A stretch of 64,000 bases of DNA from Pectobacterium wasabiae CFBP 3304. GTDB lineage: Bacteria > Pseudomonadota > Gammaproteobacteria > Enterobacterales > Enterobacteriaceae. The notes beneath the pieces are model-generated. The model was not told the DNA's origin, made no database searches, and worked only from the letters and a program-made list of their open reading frames with translations. Location: positions 4,650,001 to 4,714,000 of the forward strand of contig NZ_CP015750.1 of the NCBI RefSeq assembly GCF_001742185.1. Reading direction: 5' to 3'. A program made the translations under genes and the position numbers. This document shows, in pieces, positions 51,063-60,987 of this stretch; positions within the stretch are counted from its first letter, which is position 1, and every line of letters starts with the position of its first letter.

Positions 51063-51932
51063 TTACTTCCCAGTAACCGCCTGAACCGACAGCGAGGCTT
51101 TGGCCTGCGCCACGCTGCGCTCGATGACCGCACGGCGCGTGTCATTTTGCGGTAACAGCTTCAGCATCGCTTGCCAGGCATCAATCGCATCCTGATAACG
51201 CTGGGCTTCATAGGCATTGAAAGCCAGCAGGCTCAGCACGCGCACATTGGCCGAGCCGGAATTCATCAGCTCACGCAGCATGTCACCACCGCGCTGGCTA
51301 TCACGCGGATCGGTGGATCGCGACAGCAGATCGGCATAGTCTAGCGCCAAATCCGTATTTTTCGGATCGAGCTGAAACGCCTTGGCAAAGGCCTGCACAG
51401 ACATGTCGTAATTATTCAGCAAGCCTGCAATACGCCCCAGCATCCACCAGTCCTGAGCATTGTCTGGCTGTGTCTCCAGTTGGCTGCGCAACCCTAAACC
51501 GAGACGTGCCACCTCTTCGATAGTCAGTGGTTCTGCATCCGCATCTAGCGCTCGCTTCATCAAGTCCGGCGTTAATGCAACGACCTGCTGCAACTCCTGC
51601 ACCCGATTAACCGCAGAAGTCTGCCAAAACACGCCGAGGCTGACGATGACCAGCAACAGCACGCCTGGCAGCAACACCCAACGACCCAGCGGACGCTGTT
51701 GTGCCTTCGCCCCGCCGGGAATATCCTGCAATAACGTATGTTGGAGCTCTTCAACCAACTGAGCACGCTCCAGTTCATTGGCAACATCCCCATTAAGTTC
51801 ACGCAGACGATCGCGATACAGCGCCTGATTGATCGCATCGCGATCGTACTCGCCCCGTGACGACCACGGTGCAAGCAGCAGCGCAGACAGTGCAATCAGC
51901 GATAAAACAATGATGGTTGTCAGTAACATCAT
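51063..51932 (-). CDS. ccmI: Cytochrome c biogenesis protein CcmI
   Basis: A 289-residue inner-membrane protein. Two hydrophobic segments (LTTIIVLSLIALSALLLAPW and near residue 85-105, VLLPGVLLLVIVSLGVFW) flank a cytoplasmic loop, and the periplasmic C-terminal part has TPR repeats (NAQDWWMLGRIAGLLNNYDM). It presents apocytochromes to the CcmFH haem lyase. In E. coli this region is fused to CcmH; here they are separate genes overlapping by 4 bp. It is the last gene of the ccm operon. Confidence 0.92.
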   Translation of the reverse strand: MMLLTTIIVLSLIALSALLLAPWSSRGEYDRDAINQALYRDRLRELNGDVANELERAQLVEELQHTLLQDIPGGAKAQQRPLGRWVLLPGVLLLVIVSLGVFWQTSAVNRVQELQQVVALTPDLMKRALDADAEPLTIEEVARLGLGLRSQLETQPDNAQDWWMLGRIAGLLNNYDMSVQAFAKAFQLDPKNTDLALDYADLLSRSTDPRDSQRGGDMLRELMNSGSANVRVLSLLAFNAYEAQRYQDAIDAWQAMLKLLPQNDTRRAVIERSVAQAKASLSVQAVTGK

Positions 51933-52387
51933 TCCGATTTCCCCTCATGTCCCAACAACGTCTGCAAACGCTTTTTATCCTGTTCGCTCATCGGTTCTTT
52001 GGCACTTTTGATACGACGCGCGCGCCGAATAATCATCGCTGCCCCCGCCGCCAGAAACAGCGCAGGCAGTAGCCATAGCAAGATCGTAAAAGGCGTGATC
52101 GGCGGTTCATACGTCACAAAGTAGCCATAACGATCCACCATGTAATCGACAACCTGCTCTTTCGTTTGCCCCTGCTGCATCAGTTCATACACTTTCTGCC
52201 GCATATCTGAAGCAATCATCGAATTGGAATCGGCAATGCTGTTGTTCTGACATTTCGGGCAGCGCAGTTGCATGGTCAACTCGCGGAACTGTTGCTCCTG
52301 TGTGTCGTTGTCAAAACGCAATACCTCGGATGATGCCAGTACGCTGAACGACAGCAGCAATGCACCAAGGAAGCTAAGCACTCTCAT
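51929..52387 (-). CDS. ccmH: Cytochrome c-type biogenesis protein CcmH
   Basis: A 152-residue membrane-anchored thiol protein. The redox pair is in LRCPKCQNNSIADSNS, a signal peptide precedes it, and one C-terminal membrane segment (FTILLWLLPALFLAAGAAM) follows. It reduces apocytochrome haem-site cysteines with CcmG. It is the short, unfused form. NrfF at 58698-59099 is its paralogue. Overlaps with both neighbours indicate translational coupling. Confidence 0.94.
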   Translation of the reverse strand: MRVLSFLGALLLSFSVLASSEVLRFDNDTQEQQFRELTMQLRCPKCQNNSIADSNSMIASDMRQKVYELMQQGQTKEQVVDYMVDRYGYFVTYEPPITPFTILLWLLPALFLAAGAAMIIRRARRIKSAKEPMSEQDKKRLQTLLGHEGKSE

Positions 52388-52941
52388 GCACCGCCCTCCT
52401 TGCTATATTTTTCCCACAACGGTTGCAGCGTTTCTTGCCACACCTGCATGTTGAGGTCGCCCGCATGGCGATAGCGAATGATGCCTTTTCCGTCGATCAG
52501 GAAGGTTTCCGGTGCACCGTACACGCCCAGATCCAACCCCAACATGCCATCGCCATCAAACAAGCTCATCGCATAGGGGTTGCCCAGGGTCTTCAACCAT
52601 TCAACCGCTTTGGGGCGTTCATCTTTATAGTTCATGCCCACGACTCGGATCCCCTGCGCCGCCAGCGTGTTGAGAAATTGATGTTCCGCCCTACACGTTG
52701 GGCACCAGGTCGCCCAAACGTTCAACAGCAGCGGTTTGCCATCGCTCAGTTCAGATTGGCTATACACCTTTCCCGGCTGATCCAGAGATTCAAGCCGAAA
52801 CGCAGGGATTGGCTTGCCAATCAGGGCTGACTCCAGCCGCATGGGATCGTCGCCGCCGCTATTACGTACCAGTTGCCACAGCAAGGCGACAGCCAGCAAT
52901 AAAAACAGTACTAACGGGATTAACAAAATCTTACGACTCAT
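52384..52941 (-). CDS. ccmG: Thiol:disulfide interchange protein CcmG/DsbE
   Basis: A 185-residue thioredoxin-fold protein anchored by an N-terminal membrane segment (ILLIPLVLFLLLAVALLW). The active site is NVWATWCPTCRAEH, and GAPETFLIDGKG holds the cis-Pro region. It keeps haem-site cysteines reduced in the periplasm. ATG 52941 follows GGGAGG; the frame is open further upstream only because it runs inside ccmF. Confidence 0.94.
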   Translation of the reverse strand: MSRKILLIPLVLFLLLAVALLWQLVRNSGGDDPMRLESALIGKPIPAFRLESLDQPGKVYSQSELSDGKPLLLNVWATWCPTCRAEHQFLNTLAAQGIRVVGMNYKDERPKAVEWLKTLGNPYAMSLFDGDGMLGLDLGVYGAPETFLIDGKGIIRYRHAGDLNMQVWQETLQPLWEKYSKEGGA

Positions 52942-54893
52942 GATGATGCCTCCCTCACGGCACGACGCAGGCGATAGCGCGGGTCGAACATACACAGAAT
53001 TCCACCCAACGCCATCAGCCCACCGCCATACCAAATCCAGCGGATGAAGGGTTTGTAATACAGCCGTACCGCCCAGCTATCGTCATCCAACTCTTCGCCC
53101 AAGGCCGCATAGAGATCGCGCGTCACACCCGCATCAATCGCCGCTTCCGTCATGATCGCGCCGCTGGTGTTGTAGAAACGTTTTTCCGCCGTCAGGATCG
53201 CTTCTGGCTTGCCGTTGCGCGTGACCTCGATCGTCCCTTTACCGCTGTGCCAGTTCGGCCCTACGACATCCTGCACACCTTGAAACGTAAAACGGTAATC
53301 ATGGATCTGTATGCTATCGCCTGCCCGCATCCGCACATCTCGCTCAACGCTATAATTCTGACTGAATGCGATACCCACCACCGTCACTGCCAGCCCAATA
53401 TGGCCGCACACCATACCCCACTGGCTCAGTGAGAGTGTGGTCAAACCGCGCAGCAGACCGTGACGTCGGGTGGAATTGGTATGCAGTTCGTACACTGTTA
53501 AGAAGAATACCCACAGCGCCATCGACAAGCCGACCACCGTCATGGCAACAAGGGAATCCTGTAACAGCCACGGAAGCAGAAGCGACAGCGCCGCCGTCAC
53601 GGCCATCGCAACCAGTAACAGTTTACGCAGCTTTTGCGGCTCGTCGCGCCGCCAGCGAACCAGTGGCCCCACGCCCAGCAGCAGGGCAAAAGGTGCCATT
53701 AACAGGGTAAACATGGTGTTGAAGAACGGTGCGCCAATCGAAATACTGCCCAACCCCAACTGCTTATGTACTAACGGTAACAGCGTTCCCAGCAGCACAA
53801 CGAGCGTGGCCGCCATCAGGATCAGGTTATTACCGAGCAAAAAAGTCTCACGCGACCAGAGCGAATTCGTTACCCGCGCCCGCACTCTGTTACCTTTGAT
53901 AGCGAATAGCAGCAAAGAGCCGCCGATGACAATGACCAGAAACGCGAGAATAAACATGCCGCGCGCCGGATCGGAGGCAAACGCGTGAACCGATACCAGT
54001 ACGCCGGAACGCACCAGAAACGTCCCCAGCAGGCAGAGTGAGAACGCGCCAATAGCCAGCAGTACCGTCCAGGCCTTAAAGCTGCCGCGTTTTTCGGTGA
54101 CCGACAGCGAATGCAGCAGCGCCGTACCCACCAGCCACGGCATCAATGAGGCATTTTCCACCGGATCCCAGAACCACCAACCGCCCCACCCCAGCTCGTA
54201 ATACGCCCAGCCAGATCCCAGTACGATACCCAGCGTCAGGAATGACCAGGCCGCCTGTGTCCACGGTCGGGACCAGCGAGCCCACGCGCTATCCAGCCGC
54301 TCGGCCAGCAGCGAGGCGACCGCAAACGCAAACGCTACGGAAAATCCGACATAACCCATGTAAAGCAGTGGAGGATGGAAGATGAGCCCGACATCCTGCA
54401 ACAGCGGATTGAGATCGCGTCCGTCAATCGGATAGTCCGGCAGCGTGCGCGTAAAGGGATTCGACGTCAGGATGATAAACAATAAGAAACCGACATTAAT
54501 CATCCCCATGACGGCTAACACTCGGGCGACCGCATCCAGCGACATCCCCCGGCTGAAGAGCGCTACAGCGAAGGTCCAGCCGCTCATCAGCAGCACCCAA
54601 AGCAGCAGCGATCCTTCATGTGCACCCCATGCTGCGGCAACGCGATACCACACCGGCAGCGCGCGGTTTGAGTTGTTTGCTACATAGAGGACGGTGAAAT
54701 CATTGATCACCAGCGCATGTACCAACACAAGGAAGGAAGCCAAAATGCATGCAAACAGTACCCAGGAAAGAGGACGCGCCAACGCCATCAGGCGTTCATC
54801 CTGACGCGACGCGCCCCACAGCGGATACACGCTAAGCAACAGCGCAACACCCAGCGCCAGACAGAGCAGATAGTTGCCCACTTCAGGCATCAT
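52938..54893 (-). CDS. ccmF: Haem lyase CcmF
   Basis: A 651-residue integral membrane protein with about 15 segments. The tryptophan-rich haem-handling motif is [20 protein letters not shown], and conserved His residues lie in VHALVINDF and [11 protein letters not shown] regions. It joins haem from CcmE to apocytochromes. The start overlaps the ccmE stop (ATGA). NrfE at 59092-60969 is a clear paralogue with the same [11 protein letters not shown] motif. Confidence 0.96.
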   Translation of the reverse strand: MMPEVGNYLLCLALGVALLLSVYPLWGASRQDERLMALARPLSWVLFACILASFLVLVHALVINDFTVLYVANNSNRALPVWYRVAAAWGAHEGSLLLWVLLMSGWTFAVALFSRGMSLDAVARVLAVMGMINVGFLLFIILTSNPFTRTLPDYPIDGRDLNPLLQDVGLIFHPPLLYMGYVGFSVAFAFAVASLLAERLDSAWARWSRPWTQAAWSFLTLGIVLGSGWAYYELGWGGWWFWDPVENASLMPWLVGTALLHSLSVTEKRGSFKAWTVLLAIGAFSLCLLGTFLVRSGVLVSVHAFASDPARGMFILAFLVIVIGGSLLLFAIKGNRVRARVTNSLWSRETFLLGNNLILMAATLVVLLGTLLPLVHKQLGLGSISIGAPFFNTMFTLLMAPFALLLGVGPLVRWRRDEPQKLRKLLLVAMAVTAALSLLLPWLLQDSLVAMTVVGLSMALWVFFLTVYELHTNSTRRHGLLRGLTTLSLSQWGMVCGHIGLAVTVVGIAFSQNYSVERDVRMRAGDSIQIHDYRFTFQGVQDVVGPNWHSGKGTIEVTRNGKPEAILTAEKRFYNTSGAIMTEAAIDAGVTRDLYAALGEELDDDSWAVRLYYKPFIRWIWYGGGLMALGGILCMFDPRYRLRRAVREASS

Positions 54894-55372
54894 AACCGTT
54901 TACCTTCTGTGGCTGCCGCAGGGGCATGACCGTTCTGCCCTTCCATCGCCGCTTTAATTTCCGGTGGCGTGTAATTTTCGTCATGTCGGGCAAGCACTTC
55001 TTTTGCTGCAATATGATCGTCGCTATCCAGAATGCCTTGTGCCACAACACCTTGCCCTTCGCGGAACAAGTCCGGCAACATTCCGTTATAAGTCACATCG
55101 ACTGAACCCTGCGCATCATAAACGGTGAAGCGGACTTCCAGACTTTGGCTGTCTCGACGCACGCTACCCGGCATGACCATGCCACCCACGCGCAAGCGCT
55201 GCCCAATCGCTGGTTTTTCCTGTGTTTCATTCTTGCCATAAAGAATTTCACTGGGAGTATAAAAAAGATCGATATTTGAGCTCAACGCATAGAGCGTTAG
55301 CCCTACCGTCAGCACCGCGCCGCAGGCAACGGCCAGAATGGCATAGAGGCGGGTTTTACGAGGCACACTCAT
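54890..55372 (-). CDS. ccmE: Haem chaperone CcmE
   Basis: A 160-residue periplasmic haem chaperone with one N-terminal membrane anchor ([20 protein letters not shown]) and an OB-fold ([20 protein letters not shown]). The His that binds haem covalently is in [12 protein letters not shown]. It receives haem from CcmC and hands it to CcmF. Overlaps ccmD and ccmF by 4 bp each. Confidence 0.96.
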   Translation of the reverse strand: MSVPRKTRLYAILAVACGAVLTVGLTLYALSSNIDLFYTPSEILYGKNETQEKPAIGQRLRVGGMVMPGSVRRDSQSLEVRFTVYDAQGSVDVTYNGMLPDLFREGQGVVAQGILDSDDHIAAKEVLARHDENYTPPEIKAAMEGQNGHAPAAATEGKRL

Positions 55373-55590
55373 TGCGTCACCTCCATCGCAGTTGGCTGAC
55401 GAGCCGTGCTCTTACGCTGCTCACGTGCCTGCTGGCGGCGGATGTCGTTCAGTAATGCACGCCGACGCCAGAGGGTATGACCGATCAACGCGCTAAGTGG
55501 TAATAGCGTTAACACCACAGCTAGCCATACGTATAAGGCATAGCCACCCATCGCAAAAAAATCCTGCCAGTTCGTGAAGGCGATGTTCAT
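55369..55590 (-). CDS. ccmD: Haem exporter protein CcmD
   Basis: A 73-residue membrane protein with one segment ([21 protein letters not shown]) and a basic cytoplasmic tail ([20 protein letters not shown]). It stabilises CcmABC and releases holo-CcmE. Overlaps both neighbours by 4 bp. Confidence 0.93.
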   Translation of the reverse strand: MNIAFTNWQDFFAMGGYALYVWLAVVLTLLPLSALIGHTLWRRRALLNDIRRQQAREQRKSTARQPTAMEVTQ

Positions 55591-56327
55591 CGTGCTATTC
55601 CTCCTTTGTTAATCAACGCGGCAACCCAAGGGGCGCGACGTTGTTGCATCAGTATTAAATTACGCAATCGCATAAGTGACAATGTCACAAATAGGCTCAT
55701 AAACCCTAGCATCATAATGCGCAGCGGCAGGCGCATAGCGGGATCGATGGTTTTCTGCATTTTTGTCGATGCCTGATGTAAGGTATTCCACCACTCGACC
55801 GAGAAATGGATGATGGGTAAATTCACCACGCCAACCAGCACCAGAATGGCTGCCGCACGGCCAGCAAGACGGCGATCGTCAAACGCGTTGTAGAGCGCGA
55901 TGATACCAACGTACAAAAACAGCAGAACGAGTTCGGACGTCAGGCGCGCATCCCAAACCCACCAGGTTCCCCACATCGGTTTGCCCCAGGTAGCCCCCGT
56001 CGTCAGTGCAATAAAGGTAAACACCGCGCCAACCGGAGCCATCGCTGCCACCGCAAGTTCCGCCGTTTTTGACTGCCGAATCATCCCGATAAGTGCAAAT
56101 ATCGCCATTGCGGCATAGACGCCCATCGACCACACGGCCGCTGGTACATGCAGGTACATAATGCGATACCCTTGCCCTTGCTGGTAATCCGCAGGTGCAA
56201 ACCCGAATCCCAGCAGGCAACCGCCAATCAGCAGCGCCACGCTAATCAGCGCAACCCAGGGGATAAGCTTGCCGCAAAGGCCATAAAGGCGATCCGGTTG
56301 CGTAAGCTGATAGTTTTTTCTCAACAT
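55587..56327 (-). CDS. ccmC: Haem exporter protein CcmC
   Basis: A 246-residue membrane protein with six segments and the haem-handling motif WGKPMWGTWWVWDARLTSEL, plus LHVPAAVWSM and IHFSVEWWNTLHQ with conserved His. It attaches haem to CcmE. ATG 56327 (MLRKNYQ) gives the usual family length; a GTG-type or earlier in-frame start at 56357 would add ten residues. The gap to ccmB is 68 bp. Confidence 0.95.
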   Translation of the reverse strand: MLRKNYQLTQPDRLYGLCGKLIPWVALISVALLIGGCLLGFGFAPADYQQGQGYRIMYLHVPAAVWSMGVYAAMAIFALIGMIRQSKTAELAVAAMAPVGAVFTFIALTTGATWGKPMWGTWWVWDARLTSELVLLFLYVGIIALYNAFDDRRLAGRAAAILVLVGVVNLPIIHFSVEWWNTLHQASTKMQKTIDPAMRLPLRIMMLGFMSLFVTLSLMRLRNLILMQQRRAPWVAALINKGGIAR

Positions 56328-56395
56328 AATCGTGTGCTCACTCTGCGTAAAACTCATCCCAACGGGACGGTAAAGGCGATCCTGAGATCGGAAAA

Positions 56396-57052
56396 TTATT
56401 GTATGCTCACCCGCAACGCCGCCGCCGTAGCAAACGGGCTAAGGGTAGCGCTGCCTGCCAGAAAGGCACCGAGGATTGCCAGATACCCGCCCACCGGCAG
56501 TTGCATCATGGCTGCCTCTACCGCCGCCGTAGCAAAAATCAGCAGCGGTATGGTGAGCGGCAATACCAACAGGCTTAACAGTACGCCGCTGCGGCGCAGC
56601 CCAACCGTTAATCCCGCACCAATCGCCCCCAAAAAACTGAGTGTGGGCGTACAAAGTAACAGCGTTAGCGCCATCACCCACCAACCGTGGCTATCCAGCC
56701 CAAACAGCAACGCCGCCAGCGGGGAAAGCAGTAGCAACGGTAGCCCGCTGACCATCCAGTGCACGACCACTTTCGCCAGCACCACCAGCGGCAACGGCAA
56801 AGGCAACAGCGTCAACTGTTCCAGCGAACCATCCTGATAGTCATCGCGAAACAGGCGGTCCATCGCCAGCAGAGAAGCAAGCAATGCCGCCACCCACACC
56901 ACACCCGGCGCAACACGCATCAACAGTTGCGGTTCCGGCCCAATGGCGAGAGGAAACAAAATGATGACAATCAGGAAGAACCACAGCGGGTTGAGAATTT
57001 CTGCGTTATTACGCAACGCGACGCGCAGCTCTCGAGCAATCAGTCGCCGCAT
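56396..57052 (-). CDS. ccmB: Haem exporter protein CcmB
   Basis: A 218-residue membrane protein with six segments (LWFFLIVIILFPLAIGPEPQ, GVVWVAALLASLLAMDRLF, VLLSLLVLPLTIPLLIFATA). It is the permease partner of CcmA in the ABC-type step that powers holo-CcmE release. Start and ccmA stop share one base. Confidence 0.95.
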   Translation of the reverse strand: MRRLIARELRVALRNNAEILNPLWFFLIVIILFPLAIGPEPQLLMRVAPGVVWVAALLASLLAMDRLFRDDYQDGSLEQLTLLPLPLPLVVLAKVVVHWMVSGLPLLLLSPLAALLFGLDSHGWWVMALTLLLCTPTLSFLGAIGAGLTVGLRRSGVLLSLLVLPLTIPLLIFATAAVEAAMMQLPVGGYLAILGAFLAGSATLSPFATAAALRVSIQ

Positions 57053-57672
57053 TATGGTGCTCCTTCACTCGGTGTGAGCTGGATACAGCGGATGCGTTGA
57101 GCAAACGGACGTAGCGGCTGATGCGTGGTTAAAATGATGATGCCACCGTGTGCAATATGCTGTTCCATACGCTGTGTCAGCATTTCAACGCCTGCCACGT
57201 CAAGCGCGGTAAGCGGTTCATCCAGGATCCACAGCGGCACGTCGGTGAGCCACAAACGCGCCAATGCAACACGGCGCTGTTGCCCTGCAGAAAGGCGCGC
57301 CACAGGCACGTCTTCATAGCCTGCCAACCCGACGGCGGCGAGTGCCTGCCAATGGGCATCCTGATGCTGCTGCGGAGAGAAAAAGCGCAGGTTTTCTTCA
57401 CCGGTCAACACGCTCTTGATGCCCGGCTGATGGCCTAACCACAGAAGCTGCTGATTAAAATGTTCACGTATGCGGTTGATCCGCTGTCCTTGCCAGCATA
57501 CCTCTCCCGATTCGGGGGTCGCCAGGCCGCTTAAGATGCGCAACAGCGATGTTTTCCCCACCCCGTTGGCACCGGCAATCTGCACCATTTCTCCTGGGCT
57601 AGCGGTAAACGACAACGCGCTGAACAACACATGCTCATCGCGTATGCAAACCACATCGCGCGCTTCTAACAT
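57052..57672 (-). CDS. ccmA: Haem export ATP-binding protein CcmA
   Basis: A 206-residue ABC ATPase: Walker [15 protein letters not shown], signature [16 protein letters not shown], Walker [13 protein letters not shown] and the switch His in IILTTHQP. First gene of the nine-gene ccm operon. A 15-bp palindrome lies 29-43 bp upstream of the start codon. Confidence 0.96.
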   Translation of the reverse strand: MLEARDVVCIRDEHVLFSALSFTASPGEMVQIAGANGVGKTSLLRILSGLATPESGEVCWQGQRINRIREHFNQQLLWLGHQPGIKSVLTGEENLRFFSPQQHQDAHWQALAAVGLAGYEDVPVARLSAGQQRRVALARLWLTDVPLWILDEPLTALDVAGVEMLTQRMEQHIAHGGIIILTTHQPLRPFAQRIRCIQLTPSEGAP

Positions 57673-57700
57673 CGGGGCGTACTCCTACTTTCTAATGCCA

Positions 57701-57715
57701 TATACCCTGGGTATA
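57701..57715 (-). promoter_or_regulatory. Palindrome upstream of ccmA
   Basis: TATACCC-T-GGGTATA is a perfect 15-bp palindrome 29 bp upstream of the ccmA ATG, overlapping the likely promoter (TATTCT just beyond on the minus strand). It may be an operator; no regulator is recognised. The remaining nrfG-ccmA gap (57716-57873) holds small hairpins only. Confidence 0.35.
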
Positions 57716-57873
57716 GAATAACATGGTGCCTTTACTCCCCCTCTTGGGGACCGTAACCATAAAGAGTTAATCTTTTTTATTGAGATCAATAAAGCCAGCG
57801 ATTCCGGTTATTCCCGCCACCATCACGGTGCAACAGCCGTGCTGGAGTCCTCTGATTCGAGGAGTATCACGCG

Positions 57874-58701
57874 TTACCTCTGGCTATTCTTCAGCAGCGT
57901 TGCCGTATTGATTGCCTCAATTAGCTGAGCGCGATTAACCCGAGGGCTGTACGTATCCAGCAGGCGCTGCCAAATCGTAATAGCGCGTGCATAATCCGCC
58001 TTCAAGAACGCATCGGATGCCAGCAGCATCAGCGCTGTAACTTCATTGGCATCCAGTGCCAGCGCTTTATCGACCATCTCCTGCATCGGCGGCGTGACGG
58101 CCTGACCCGACTGGTAATACAGCACCGTCGCCAGCGCTGAATACAGCTCTGCACTGTCGCCCTTCAGCGCAATCGCCTGTCGATAAGCGCGCAGCGCATT
58201 GTCATAGGCGTTACGGTAAAGATAATATTCCCCCAGCTCGGCCCAGAGGACGCTATTGCCCGGTGTTTTACGAATGTTGTCCTGCAAGGCAGCAAGCTGT
58301 TTTTCCTGCTGTTGTGCGTCGCTAAAATCGTGTAGCGGATCGGCAAGCCGCTGGCGCTCCGCTTGAACGAGCGCACCGCGCGGGCTCAGCACGTAGAGCA
58401 CCGCGCTACTCAAGAAAATAACGATAACCGCAGCCACGACGGCGATGATTGGCATCGGGCGCTGCACGAAGGGGGAGGATGACGTTAGCGGCAGGTCATG
58501 CACCAGTTCACGCCCCAGCATCTTTGCCTCATGTTCGGAGAGGTGCTTCCCGGCTTGTTCACACTGAAAATGCCAGATACGTTCCGCTAATCGCGGTAGC
58601 TTGCCATCGCCCTCCGGCTTGCGCTGGGGCAGTAGCGGCCATAACAACCCAGCCATAAGGATAATGGCGACAGCGGCGATCAATATGTCTAATAGGCTCA
58701 T
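57874..58701 (-). CDS. nrfG: NrfG, TPR subunit of the nrf haem lyase
   Basis: A 275-residue protein with two membrane segments ([19 protein letters not shown] and about 105-128, [20 protein letters not shown]) and C-terminal TPR repeats ([40 protein letters not shown]). It helps attach haem to the special CXXCK site of NrfA. It is CcmI-like in plan, longer than E. coli NrfG. ATG 58701 overlaps the nrfF stop by 4 bp. Confidence 0.9.
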   Translation of the reverse strand: MSLLDILIAAVAIILMAGLLWPLLPQRKPEGDGKLPRLAERIWHFQCEQAGKHLSEHEAKMLGRELVHDLPLTSSSPFVQRPMPIIAVVAAVIVIFLSSAVLYVLSPRGALVQAERQRLADPLHDFSDAQQQEKQLAALQDNIRKTPGNSVLWAELGEYYLYRNAYDNALRAYRQAIALKGDSAELYSALATVLYYQSGQAVTPPMQEMVDKALALDANEVTALMLLASDAFLKADYARAITIWQRLLDTYSPRVNRAQLIEAINTATLLKNSQR

Positions 58702-59099
58702 GAGCGCGCCCCTCGGTTCTGTCGCCGCATCACCCGCCACGCAATAACCACAATCGCTAGCAGCAAAAGCACTGGCGTTAGCCAAAGTATGCCAGTTTGC
58801 ATTTTCATCGGGGGGTTGTACTGAACAAAATCACCATAGCGCTGGTTCATAAACGCCATAATTTCTGACTTGTCTTTGCCCTGCTCTACCATGGAAAAAA
58901 CCTCATGGCGCATGCTGACCGCGACGGGCGAGTTCGACTCCAGCAGGCTCTGATTCTGGCATTGTGGACAGCGTAATTCTCCGGCAATCGCCATCGCGTC
59001 CTGACGCTGTGCCTGACTGGAAAATACCCAGGTATCGACCACCTGAGCCTGCACAGCAAAGGCCAACAGCATGAGAAGAAGCGCAAGGTGTTTAGTCAT
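58698..59099 (-). CDS. nrfF: NrfF, thiol subunit of the nrf haem lyase
   Basis: A 133-residue CcmH paralogue: signal peptide ([15 protein letters not shown]), the Cys pair in [16 protein letters not shown], and one C-terminal membrane segment ([19 protein letters not shown]). Works with NrfE and NrfG on the NrfA active-site haem. ATG 59099 (MTKHL) gives a clean signal peptide. Overlaps nrfE by 8 bp. Confidence 0.93.
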   Translation of the reverse strand: MTKHLALLLMLLAFAVQAQVVDTWVFSSQAQRQDAMAIAGELRCPQCQNQSLLESNSPVAVSMRHEVFSMVEQGKDKSEIMAFMNQRYGDFVQYNPPMKMQTGILWLTPVLLLLAIVVIAWRVMRRQNRGARS

Positions 59100-60969
59100 A
59101 GACCCTTCTCCCTCGGAACCACCCCAGCAATGCGCCCGCAACCATTAACATACCGCCGCCCCACACCCAGCGAACCCCGGTCTGCACATAGAAACGCATT
59201 GCATAACGGTTTTCGCCGGTTTTCTCGCCCATTACGGCATACCATTCTCTGATCGGCCCCCAGGCAATACCCGGCTCAATCATCTGCTGTTTACGTGCAT
59301 TGTAGTAACGACGTTCCGGCATGATTTGGGCGATCGGCGAATCGCCACGATAAATCGCAATCACGGCCTGCTCGGCGGTGTAATTCTGCGCCGCCACTAA
59401 GTCCAACTGTAAAAATCGAAAATGATAGTCACCCAGCGTGACCTGCTCTCCCTGAGCTACATTGACGCTGATTTCCTGCTTACTGCCCGCAGAAAACGCG
59501 ATGCCCAAGGCAAACAATGCCACGCCTGTATGCGCTAACAACGCAGGAAGCTGCTGGCGTATCGCCGACAGCGGCTGTAGCCACTGTGCGGCCATAACCC
59601 AACCGATCAGACCTGCAGCCAGCGCCACGCCATATCCATACGGCCATAAGCACAGAGCGATGATGACACCACTCGCCAGCGTCATGGTTAAACGTCGGGC
59701 AGACCAGCGTGCACTGCGCTTCCAGTAACTTCCCGCCGCGCCCCCAATAAGCAACAGCATCAGACCACCGAAGGGCAAGAGCACACGGTTAAAATAGGGG
59801 GCACCTACCGAGATTTTCCCCCAGCCCGCCAAGCCATAAATCATCGGATAAAGCGTGCCGATCAGTACCACCAGCGCCACGGCGCTAAACAACAGCAACA
59901 CCAGCAATATCGCCATTTCCCGCGACCAACCGGAGAAACGTGCAGCGGAATGAACAAGCTGGGCACGCCAGCCATAAACAGCCAGCGCCGCCATGCTTAA
60001 ACAGGCAAATAGGATAAATAAAGGCACCGCACGACCATGTTCGAGGGCGAAGGCGTGGACCGAAACCAGTATCCCGGAACGAACAATCAACGTGCCCAGT
60101 AGGCATAAAATGAAGGTCAACAGCGCTAATATCAGCGACCAATGGCGGAAAATACCGCGCATCCGGGTGACAGAGAGGCTGTGGAGCAGTGCGCTAGCCG
60201 TTAACCACGGGAGCAATGAGGCGTTTTCTACCGGGTCCCAGAACCACCATCCTCCCCAGCCCAGTTCGTTATAAGCCCACCACGATCCCAGGATGATACC
60301 CAGCGTTAACAGGCTCCAGGCTGGCAGCGTCCAGCGCCAGCAAATCCAGGCAGCCGGAGCCGTAAACTCACCGTGAATCAGGGCAGCTAACGCCAATGCC
60401 GCACTCACGGTTAACCCGCCATAGCCCAGGTAGAGCAATGGCGGATGAAGGATGAGACCAATGTGCTGCAACATCGGGTTGAGATCTCTCCCCGCCACAG
60501 CGGGCGGGAAGAGGCGCACAAAAGGATCGGAAAAAAACACAATGAACACCAGCAGTGCGGTCGCTATCACGGCCAGCATCGCCAACGTTAGCGGAAACAG
60601 CGCGCTCGTCGCCTTGCGATAGCGGCAGGCAAATGCCGCACTCCAGCCGGACAAACATAACAGCCACAGCAGCAGCGACCCTTCATGCCCACCCCAGACC
60701 GCGGCTATCTTTAGCCCCAGCGGTAAATCACGATGGCTATGCTGAGCGACATAGTTGACGGAAAAATCATCCTGCACCACGCTCAGCGTCAGCGCGATAA
60801 ACGCGAACAGCACAAGGCCAAACAGCACCAGCGTCCAGTACCGCGCCAGTCGGTACGTACCCGACCAGCGCAAGGTGTAGCCTGAAAATGTCAGCAACGC
60901 CGTCGCCACACCCACGCAACTCGCCAGCGACAACGCCACATACCCAAATTCTGGCAATAACAACATCAA
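59092..60969 (-). CDS. nrfE: NrfE, haem lyase for NrfA
   Basis: A 625-residue CcmF paralogue with about 15 membrane segments and [20 protein letters not shown]. It should attach haem to the CXXCK motif of NrfA. It is longer than E. coli NrfE and close to CcmF length. It lies 18 bp after nrfD. Confidence 0.94.
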   Translation of the reverse strand: MMLLLPEFGYVALSLASCVGVATALLTFSGYTLRWSGTYRLARYWTLVLFGLVLFAFIALTLSVVQDDFSVNYVAQHSHRDLPLGLKIAAVWGGHEGSLLLWLLCLSGWSAAFACRYRKATSALFPLTLAMLAVIATALLVFIVFFSDPFVRLFPPAVAGRDLNPMLQHIGLILHPPLLYLGYGGLTVSAALALAALIHGEFTAPAAWICWRWTLPAWSLLTLGIILGSWWAYNELGWGGWWFWDPVENASLLPWLTASALLHSLSVTRMRGIFRHWSLILALLTFILCLLGTLIVRSGILVSVHAFALEHGRAVPLFILFACLSMAALAVYGWRAQLVHSAARFSGWSREMAILLVLLLFSAVALVVLIGTLYPMIYGLAGWGKISVGAPYFNRVLLPFGGLMLLLIGGAAGSYWKRSARWSARRLTMTLASGVIIALCLWPYGYGVALAAGLIGWVMAAQWLQPLSAIRQQLPALLAHTGVALFALGIAFSAGSKQEISVNVAQGEQVTLGDYHFRFLQLDLVAAQNYTAEQAVIAIYRGDSPIAQIMPERRYYNARKQQMIEPGIAWGPIREWYAVMGEKTGENRYAMRFYVQTGVRWVWGGGMLMVAGALLGWFRGRRVYD

Positions 60970-60987
60970 CAGGCCTCTTGCGGAGAA

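Noticed and set aside
57777..57792. TTATTGAGATCAATAA palindrome considered as an FNR site
   Set aside because: FNR needs TTGAT-N4-ATCAA; here the half sites are only two bases apart and the position is far from the ccmA start.
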